Shown: piece after piece, positions 32,995 to 39,501 of the stretch
Position numbering within the stretch: position 1 is the stretch's first letter
How the letters are laid out: every line of letters starts with the position of its first letter
Assembly (NCBI RefSeq): GCF_037860775.1
Contig: NZ_JBBEWC010000007.1
Location: 310,001-374,000 of the forward strand
Origin: Emticicia soli
GTDB lineage: Bacteria > Bacteroidota > Bacteroidia > Cytophagales > Spirosomataceae
DNA: 64,000 nucleotides
Direction: 5' to 3'
The notes under the pieces: model-generated
Told to the model about the DNA's origin: nothing
The model's database searches: none
Seen by the model: the letters and a program-made list of their open reading frames with translations, nothing else
Program-made: the position numbers and the translations under genes

Positions 32995-33537
32995 TTAAAT
33001 GGAACTATAAAATTTGTCTTCTTCCCATTTGGCAGGATTATTAATGATATAATTTGCTATGGTTGCGTAATCGTCTTCAGAACGAATAATATGTTCATGA
33101 AACCGTGTTTGCCATTCAAAATTGATGTTGTTTTTGTTAGCATAAGAACTAACCGCCGATTTATAACCTCTGATAATTGACGCCAGATTTTTAGATTGTG
33201 CCATAAATTGATTCTGACTTTCGGAACAATTGCTATAATCGGGTTTGTTGAAATTATTTCTGCCAATTATTATTATTCCATGAATATGGTTTGGCATTAC
33301 CACAAATTCTCCTAATTCAATATTCATATCTGGTCGCATCTCTATAGCCTTAAACCATTCAAGCCAGGCTATTTTTCCTATTTCATTCGGTAGCAATGTG
33401 GCATCTTCAATATCTCCAAAATAGGGTTCTCTATCTTTGGTGCAAATGGTTACAAAATAGATGCCCTCATTTGCATAATTCCAAGACTGTAAACGTGCTG
33501 ATGGTACACGATATTTATTATTGAATAGTTCAATCAT
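32995..33537 (-). CDS. REP-associated tyrosine transposase (RAYT), Y1/HUH type
   Basis: A 180-residue single-strand DNA transposase of the IS200/IS605-related Y1 family. Seen: N-terminal NYANEGIYFVTICTKDREPYFGDI, the HUH motif MPNHIHGIII with His84 and His86, a candidate catalytic tyrosine at 125 in IIRGYKSAVS, and the closing WQTRFHEHIIRSEDDYATIANYI region typical of RAYTs. No tnpB or insertion-sequence ends flank it. Instead, GTAG-footed palindromes lie close on both sides, which is the known setting of RAYTs that act on REP sequences. It stands between two paralogous subtilase genes. Length is normal, so it may be active. Confidence 0.88.
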   Translation of the reverse strand: MIELFNNKYRVPSARLQSWNYANEGIYFVTICTKDREPYFGDIEDATLLPNEIGKIAWLEWFKAIEMRPDMNIELGEFVVMPNHIHGIIIIGRNNFNKPDYSNCSESQNQFMAQSKNLASIIRGYKSAVSSYANKNNINFEWQTRFHEHIIRSEDDYATIANYIINNPAKWEEDKFYSSI

Positions 33538-33594
33538 AAAAACAATTTAGCCACTTAAATAAAAAATATGATTCTTCTTTACCAGAATCAAACA

Positions 33595-36432
33595 TCAATT
33601 CCCACACCCACCAATCCGAGCCATAAAAACACTATTTCCTCCAACGCTGAAACCTGCGTTAAGCATTACTGAGGTATTGGCTCTATAAACAATATTCGAT
33701 GGACTTTCAATGCTGTTTGAAGCCATAATGCTGTTTCCGGTGAAAGTTTGTACTGAATTAGGATACACTTTTTGGTTAATCACAACAGCATCGGCAGGCG
33801 ACACAAACAGAATATTGTTTGAAGAAATTGGCGCACACGGAGCCCATTCTTTGTGGCAATACGCATTATACCCAATAGGATTATTGGGAGCTACCATTAG
33901 CGATTGTCCGTTGGCACCGTTGTTCCAGGTAATTACATTTGTTGGGCAGCCTTCTGCCAATAATAAATATGATTCGCTGGCGCTGCAAAGTGTTACAGGG
34001 CTACTCATCGGCGGATTTTCGCCCATTGTAATATACTCGGTAGAGGCATCGGCTTTGTCATAAAGCTGGTATTGATTCTGGGCATTTTTGCTGTACGAAA
34101 GCGTTTGTTTCTTCAACATTTCTTTGAATCGGCTATCGGCGGCAAGGCTGTTAGAAATAGCAAAAACTCGTACCTGTGGCACCGTAATTACATTAAACTT
34201 CGCTGCAACTCGTGGGCTAGGGCATTGGCCGTCGCAGGTAGCCTGTGCAAAAAAAGTCTGCTCACCAACCGAAGTCGTCGATGGCAAATATTCATTGCCT
34301 GTGGCCAGCAATGTGCCACCGGTATTGGCACTCCACCACGTAATAGTTGGCGGCTGCGCTGTGCCATTGGTAGCAAGGGTAATGGCAAAACCCTTCACAC
34401 AAAGCGGGTCAACGGTGTTATCGTCTTCAGGCAGCAACGTCCACGTGCCAAGTGGATTCTCGTTTAATAGCGTGGCAAACGATTCGGCAGGTGCAAAAGT
34501 ACCCGAAACAGGCAGCGAACCTTGTGCAATAGGGCTGGCACCCATCTCAAAAACCGTAGTAACAATACCCGAGCTAGCTGTGCCACCCGCATAAGTACCC
34601 GATGCTATAAGCGTAACAATTTTACCCGTCGGCGATTGTATCTTAAACGAAACTTCATCATTATACGGGTTTCGGCCACCATCTTGCAGGTTACAGGCAT
34701 CTTTGCTGGCTTGGTCTTTTTTCTGCCATGTAACCGAAACTTTCAGGCTCGTAAGTGTACCTTTCAAGCCAATGGCGTTTACGGTTGGGTTATCGCCTGT
34801 TTTATCAAAGCCATCGTAACCCACCATTGGGCCATTATAAATAAAGGTCGACGGCCCGCTGTAATTACAATTAACGGCCGTTGCCTGTAAACCTCCTGTC
34901 TGGCTCAGGTCGGCGCAGTAGGCTACTTCCTTATTGCTTACACTGGGTGCATTGCTTACAATCGTATTTCGTTCAATTTTTATCGGTTCGGCAGCAATGC
35001 TGCAAGTGCCATTGCTCACAATTACCTGATAATTGCCTACTGCATTTGTGGTGTAAGAAGCCGTATTCACGTTGATAGGCACACCATCTTTAAACCATCG
35101 GTAAGTGTAACCAGCACCCACATTGGCACTAAGCGTAACCGACTGCCCCTCACAAATATTGGTACTGCCGTTGGTGTTGATGTTTACGGCCGTCAGGCCA
35201 ATATTGGCACACGAAATGGCTTTCAATAAATTCACTCTGCCTGCGCCTAGAAGTCCTTTGTAAGCAGGGTCAGCAGCATCTATGTTATCGGCAGTTTTGA
35301 ACAGAAGATTTTCTAGCTGCGGGATTGTCAGAGACGGAAAACACGACCAGATATAGCCCAACACACTCGAAACCAGTGGGGTAGACATAGAAGTACCATT
35401 GAACGAGCCATAGAGATTGAACGGAACTGTGCTAAGAATACCACGCCCAGGTGCCGAAATATCAATCCAGTTGCCGTAATTAGAGAACGAACTCTTTTTA
35501 TCGTCATTGTCAAGGCTAGCTACCGAAATGACGTGTTTATGCGCAGCCGGATAACTCGTTCTGAAGGTCTCTTCATTGCCGGCAGCAGCTACTATCACAA
35601 TGCCTTTGTTGTGTGCATAATCAATTACCTCTTGTTCGGCCTGAGAATACTCGGTACTTCCCCAAGATAAACTAATGATATTTGCCCCATTGTTGGCAGC
35701 CCACAGCACACCCTCATAGCCTTTGTCAATATTTCGGTAGTCGGAGCCATCACCTGTGGCTTTTATAGGTAGTATTTTTACCCGATTATTACCTCCCGAT
35801 GCCACCCCGATGCCATTGTTTGAAACAGCCCCCACAATACCCGCTACGTGTGTGCCATGCGCAAACAAAGCACTCGGCGGATTCGGATTATTGTCTTCGT
35901 CGGCCAAATCAATTCCTGTCAGCATATTTGCCTGTAAATCAGGATGATTGGTCTGAATGGCGTTGTCTACCACCGCAACAACTACCGACCTGCCGCCGGG
36001 GTTTACATCCCACGCTTCAAAGGCTTTTACTTTGCTCAGAAACCACTGTGAACTTGTACTTGGGTCGTTGGGTGTGCCAATAATCTGTTTAAGAGGTACT
36101 TTTTCAACAAATTCAACTTCACTAAATTGTTTCAGAAGTTTAAGCGTTTCATCTATTTTTTCAGGATTCCGAAGTTTTAAACGATATACTTTTTGCAGAT
36201 TTTCGGCATTAGTCGTAAAAAAGGGCTTATTTGCCTGCTGCAGAACAAATTCTTCTGAAAACTTTTGCAGAAACAGCAATTCGTTCGATAAGTTAACAGC
36301 ACTCGACAAACTCCCCAAGGGCTTTTGCTTTACTTTCAAATAAATTTCACCATCAATAAAATCTTTATTAACTTTCTGACCTATTGACGAAAACGTAATA
36401 AGCGTAGCAAAAATCAGTAGTTGTATGCGCAT
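33595..36432 (-). CDS. Large secreted S8 subtilase, paralogue of the 28.7-32.0 kb gene
   Basis: A 945-residue secreted protease with signal peptide RIQLLIFATLITFSSIGQ. Catalytic residues are Asp156 (VVDNAIQ), His192 (AHGTHVAG) and Ser348 (GTSMSTP). It shares with its paralogue the opening NKDFIDGEIYLKVKQKPL, the propeptide pattern, one Ig-like unit (Y.WFKDG), the P-like domain (VSFKIQSPTGKIVTLIASGTY) and the C-terminal module ending in YRANTSVMLNAGFSVGGNS and CGN. It lacks two of the Ig-like repeats, which explains most of the length difference. It is probably an old tandem duplicate, now split by the RAYT and its repeats. Single-gene transcript on the minus strand. Confidence 0.92.
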   Translation of the reverse strand: MRIQLLIFATLITFSSIGQKVNKDFIDGEIYLKVKQKPLGSLSSAVNLSNELLFLQKFSEEFVLQQANKPFFTTNAENLQKVYRLKLRNPEKIDETLKLLKQFSEVEFVEKVPLKQIIGTPNDPSTSSQWFLSKVKAFEAWDVNPGGRSVVVAVVDNAIQTNHPDLQANMLTGIDLADEDNNPNPPSALFAHGTHVAGIVGAVSNNGIGVASGGNNRVKILPIKATGDGSDYRNIDKGYEGVLWAANNGANIISLSWGSTEYSQAEQEVIDYAHNKGIVIVAAAGNEETFRTSYPAAHKHVISVASLDNDDKKSSFSNYGNWIDISAPGRGILSTVPFNLYGSFNGTSMSTPLVSSVLGYIWSCFPSLTIPQLENLLFKTADNIDAADPAYKGLLGAGRVNLLKAISCANIGLTAVNINTNGSTNICEGQSVTLSANVGAGYTYRWFKDGVPINVNTASYTTNAVGNYQVIVSNGTCSIAAEPIKIERNTIVSNAPSVSNKEVAYCADLSQTGGLQATAVNCNYSGPSTFIYNGPMVGYDGFDKTGDNPTVNAIGLKGTLTSLKVSVTWQKKDQASKDACNLQDGGRNPYNDEVSFKIQSPTGKIVTLIASGTYAGGTASSGIVTTVFEMGASPIAQGSLPVSGTFAPAESFATLLNENPLGTWTLLPEDDNTVDPLCVKGFAITLATNGTAQPPTITWWSANTGGTLLATGNEYLPSTTSVGEQTFFAQATCDGQCPSPRVAAKFNVITVPQVRVFAISNSLAADSRFKEMLKKQTLSYSKNAQNQYQLYDKADASTEYITMGENPPMSSPVTLCSASESYLLLAEGCPTNVITWNNGANGQSLMVAPNNPIGYNAYCHKEWAPCAPISSNNILFVSPADAVVINQKVYPNSVQTFTGNSIMASNSIESPSNIVYRANTSVMLNAGFSVGGNSVFMARIGGCGN

Positions 36433-36523
36433 AGGGTTTGTTTTTTAGGAATTGAATTTAGCGTTCAGATTGTGTGTGCGGTTTATTGATTTTAAGAAAT
36501 AAAAGGGTTAAAAACGGTATTTT

Positions 36524-36548
36524 GTAGAGCCGTATTGCGATACGGCTC
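36524..36548 (+). repeat. REP-like palindrome, GTAGAGCCGTATTGC type
   Basis: GTAG, then GAGCCGTAT pairing with ATACGGCTC. The 3' flank TGTCGAAGAATATGTTTT matches that of the copy at 32492 on the opposite strand. Confidence 0.75.
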
Positions 36549-36582
36549 CTGTCGAAGAATATGTTTTTGAATGCCTAGTCTT

Positions 36583-36625
36583 GTAGAGACAGGAACTAGG
36601 CGTCCCCGCATTGCCCTGTCTCTAC
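36583..36625. repeat. REP-like composite, GTAGAGACAGG type
   Basis: GTAGAGACAGG at 36583 and its complement CCTGTCTCTAC at 36615-36625 bound 21 bases. The right 18 bases (GCATTGCCCTGTCTCTAC) are identical to half of the palindrome at 11402. It looks like two different units joined head to head. Confidence 0.7.
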
Positions 36626-36742
36626 GTGTACGATTTAGGAAATGTTTATTTCTATCTGAACATTTCCCTCAAAAAATATGTAATAAAACAAACCTATCTA
36701 AACCAATATGAGCACTAATTTTATTTCGAATAATCATTAACC

Positions 36743-36786
36743 TGCAAAATAATCACTAACTCACTCAATCGCTCAATCACTAAATA
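36743..36786 (+). repeat. Copy of the AATCACTCATTCACTAAAT-type repeat
   Basis: AATCACTAACTCACTCAATC and further CTCAATCACTAAAT units lie just upstream of the PIG-L gene, as in the copies at 11511 and 24375. The full 381-base gap 36433-36813 otherwise holds only the two REP-like units. Confidence 0.6.
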
Positions 36787-36813
36787 TTTTTCTTGTGTAA
36801 ATTTTCAAAAACG

Positions 36814-39285
36814 ATGAAGAAAACCCTAATCTTTTTACTCTTTTTTTATTGTACGGTAAGTTTCGGACAAACGAAACAGATGAATACGGGTGAGATAATA
36901 CAAGCCATGAAAAGGCTCAATGTGGTAGGAAACGTGCTGTATGTAGCTGCTCACCCCGACGACGAAAACACGCTTTTTATTACATGGCTTTCGAAAGAAA
37001 AAATGGTAAGGGCAGGCTACATTGCCATGACCCGTGGCGATGGCGGACAAAACCTGATTGGCTCTGAACAAGGCGAATACGTGGGGTATCTGCGTACGCA
37101 TGAGCTAATGGGTGCCAGAAGCATTGATGGCGGCGAGCAGTATTTTACAAGAGCCAACGACTTTGGCTTTACCAAAACCACCGATGAAGCCCTTAGCACA
37201 TGGGGCAAAGAGCAGATTTTGTCTGACTTGGTTTGGCGAATCCGTAATTTTCAGCCTGATGTTATGGTGAATCGTTTTCCGCCTGATGCCAGAGCAGGGC
37301 ATGGGCACCACTCAGCATCGGCTGTATTATCAGAAGAAGCCTACAAAGCAGCAGCCGACCCGACACGTTTCCCTGAGCAACTAGCTTATGTAAAACCGTG
37401 GCAAGTAAAGCGTGTAGTTTGGAACTCGTTCTCACCAAATTTTCAGAACAACTCGCCGGAAGAAGGTAGTTATATCAAAATTCAGCTAGGCAATTATAAT
37501 CCGTTATTGGGTAAATCTTATACCGAAATTGCTGCTGAGGCACGTAGTATGCACAAAAGCCAGGGTTTTGGTTCGGCTCGCACCAAAGGACAACGTGTAG
37601 ACTATGCCTTGCACAAAGTAGGTGAACCAGCACAAAACGATTTGTTTGATGGCATAGACATGACTTGGAAACGCATAAAAGGTGGTGAAAAAGTAGAAGG
37701 CTTAGTGAATGAAGTATTGCGCAATTTCAAGGTAGAAAATCCATCGGCATCTGTTCCGGCATTGATTTCTATTTATAATACAATTGATGGTTTGGAAGAA
37801 AATGTCTGGACAACCTACAAGAAAAATGAAGTAAAAGACCTGATTCTGGCTTGCACGGGTCTATGGTTTGAAGCCAATCCGTCAGACTATTCAGTAGCCG
37901 GAGGAGACAAAATCAAAGTAAACCTAAACGTAGTGGCTCGCTCTAATGCCAATATCGTGTTGGAGAAAGTGAGTTTTAAAGGCACAGGCAAAGATTCTGT
38001 TATGAACTTAAAACTGGCCGATAACGTACCTGTAAACCAGAATTTCGACTTGCAGATTCCTGCTACTACGCCTATCACACAGCCTTATTGGTTGATGGAA
38101 GAGAAAGAAAAAGGTTTCTATAAAGTAAACGACCAGCTATTAAGAGGTTTACCAATAAAACCAGCCGACTTGGTTTGTGAGTATACTTTTACGATAGACG
38201 GCAAGCAATTCAATTTCCAGACACCCCTTACTTATAAGTTTGTAGAACCATCAATTGGCGAAATCTATCGCTATTTTGAGGTTCGCCCCGAGGTAATGGC
38301 AACTATCGATGAGAAAGTATATGCTTTTGCCGATAATCAGCCAAAAGATGTAAAAGTAACCTTGAAAGCAGGTAAAAAAGGTGTTTCGGGTTCGGTTTCA
38401 TTGGCTGTGCCAACAGGCTGGAGAATAGAGCCTGCGGCTATCAACTTTGAGCTAAAAGATAAATACGAGGAGAAAACTGTTAGCTTTAAAGTATTTCCAT
38501 CAACAACAGCATCAGAAGTGAGCCTGAAAGCCATTGTAAAAACAGCCAACGGTACTTACAACAGAGGCATTGCCGTGGTAGATTATAAGCATATCCCGAC
38601 GCTGACACTTTATCCGGTTTCAGAGGCAAAGGCTATCAGAATCGACTTAAAGAAAAAAGGTACAAAAATCGGCTACATAGCTGGTGCAGGTGATGAAGTT
38701 CCTGCTGCTTTGACCCAAATCGGCTATCAGGTAAGTATGCTTACGCCTGTTGAATTGGGCAAAGATTTATCGGCCTACGATGCTATTATTGTTGGCGTAC
38801 GTGCCTATAACACCGAAGAACATCTGAAATATTATCAGGATAAACTGATGGATTATGTTAAAAACGGGGGCAATGTAATAACACAATACCAAACCAACGC
38901 TTTCTATGGCGTATCGAAAGTAAAGGAAATGGGGCCATATAATTTTGGTATCGGCCGAGGACGTGTAACTGACGAAAACGCTGAGGTGAAGATTTTGAAA
39001 CCAGCGCATCCGTTACTGAATACCCCAAACAAAATCACAGCCAAGGATTTCGACGGTTGGATACAAGAGAGAGGCTTATATTTTGCCGATAAATGGGCAA
39101 AAGAATACGAAACCATTTTCTCGATGCACGATGCCAACGAAAGAGAAGAGGAGGGAAGCGTGCTTTATGCCAAATACGGCAAAGGAAACTTTGTATTTAC
39201 AGGCCTAGCATTTTTCAGAGAATTACCGGCAGGTGTACCGGGTGCATACCGCCTGTTTGCCAATATGATTTCGGTTGGGAAGTAA
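36814..39285 (+). CDS. Secreted PIG-L family deacetylase (LmbE-like), large form
   Basis: An 823-residue exported protein. I start it at the ATG at 36814, where the signal peptide KKTLIFLLFFYCTVSFGQ begins. The N-terminal catalytic domain (to about residue 260) belongs to the PIG-L/LmbE zinc deacetylases acting on N-acetylated sugars: zinc motif AAHPDDE near residue 45, TRGDGGQN, and HHSASA with the third ligand. A middle region resembles a beta-sandwich (EYTFTIDGKQFNF). The C-terminal third (from about 610) has an alpha/beta pattern like a glutamine-amidotransferase or ThuA-like fold (AYDAIIVGVRAYNTEEHLKYYQD, NVITQYQTN). Large forms of this kind are common in Bacteroidota, with unknown glycan substrate. 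Transcribed alone. Confidence 0.88.
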   Translation: MKKTLIFLLFFYCTVSFGQTKQMNTGEIIQAMKRLNVVGNVLYVAAHPDDENTLFITWLSKEKMVRAGYIAMTRGDGGQNLIGSEQGEYVGYLRTHELMGARSIDGGEQYFTRANDFGFTKTTDEALSTWGKEQILSDLVWRIRNFQPDVMVNRFPPDARAGHGHHSASAVLSEEAYKAAADPTRFPEQLAYVKPWQVKRVVWNSFSPNFQNNSPEEGSYIKIQLGNYNPLLGKSYTEIAAEARSMHKSQGFGSARTKGQRVDYALHKVGEPAQNDLFDGIDMTWKRIKGGEKVEGLVNEVLRNFKVENPSASVPALISIYNTIDGLEENVWTTYKKNEVKDLILACTGLWFEANPSDYSVAGGDKIKVNLNVVARSNANIVLEKVSFKGTGKDSVMNLKLADNVPVNQNFDLQIPATTPITQPYWLMEEKEKGFYKVNDQLLRGLPIKPADLVCEYTFTIDGKQFNFQTPLTYKFVEPSIGEIYRYFEVRPEVMATIDEKVYAFADNQPKDVKVTLKAGKKGVSGSVSLAVPTGWRIEPAAINFELKDKYEEKTVSFKVFPSTTASEVSLKAIVKTANGTYNRGIAVVDYKHIPTLTLYPVSEAKAIRIDLKKKGTKIGYIAGAGDEVPAALTQIGYQVSMLTPVELGKDLSAYDAIIVGVRAYNTEEHLKYYQDKLMDYVKNGGNVITQYQTNAFYGVSKVKEMGPYNFGIGRGRVTDENAEVKILKPAHPLLNTPNKITAKDFDGWIQERGLYFADKWAKEYETIFSMHDANEREEEGSVLYAKYGKGNFVFTGLAFFRELPAGVPGAYRLFANMISVGK

Positions 39286-39314
39286 GGCTTGAGCAAAATT
39301 AATAAAAATATTTT

Positions 39315-39414
39315 ACCACGGAGTTACACGGAGTTTTGCACTGAGTTACACGTTGAAAACCTTTTCTTCCTCTGTGAAACTCTGTGTTAGTCACTTTGTG
39401 AAACTCCGTGGTTT
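39315..39414. repeat. Imperfect palindrome of ACCACGGAGTTACAC type
   Basis: ACCACGGAGTTACACGGAGT (39315-39334) pairs imperfectly with a complementary stretch ending at 39412 (ACTCCGTGGT). Shorter CACGGAG/CTCTGTG units lie between. Repeats beginning CCACGGAGTTACACGGAG are known from several unrelated genomes. No coding potential. Confidence 0.65.
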
Positions 39415-39440
39415 TAAAATCTGATAGCAATTATAAAATG

Positions 39441-39472
39441 AAAAAGAGGAGCAGATTACCTGTTCCTCTTTT
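39441..39472. terminator. Bidirectional terminator between PIG-L and leuS
   Basis: AAAAGAGGA-G-CAG and CTG-T-TCCTCTTTT form a stem with one mismatch and a 5-base loop, and T runs follow on both strands. Confidence 0.85.
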
Positions 39473-39501
39473 TGCTTTATAAATATTCCCTAACAGAATT
39501 A

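Noticed and set aside
32995..33537. A complete IS200/IS605 insertion sequence
   Set aside because: The protein has the RAYT layout, no tnpB is present, and the flanks carry REP-like palindromes rather than IS200/605 ends.
34072..34594. Two overlapping plus-strand frames of 131 and 168 codons
   Set aside because: Both are inside the 33595-36432 subtilase and overlap each other; composition is unlike real genes of this window.
35957..36343. A 128-codon open frame on the plus strand
   Set aside because: It lies wholly inside the subtilase gene on the other strand, has no family resemblance, and reflects the codon pattern of the real gene.
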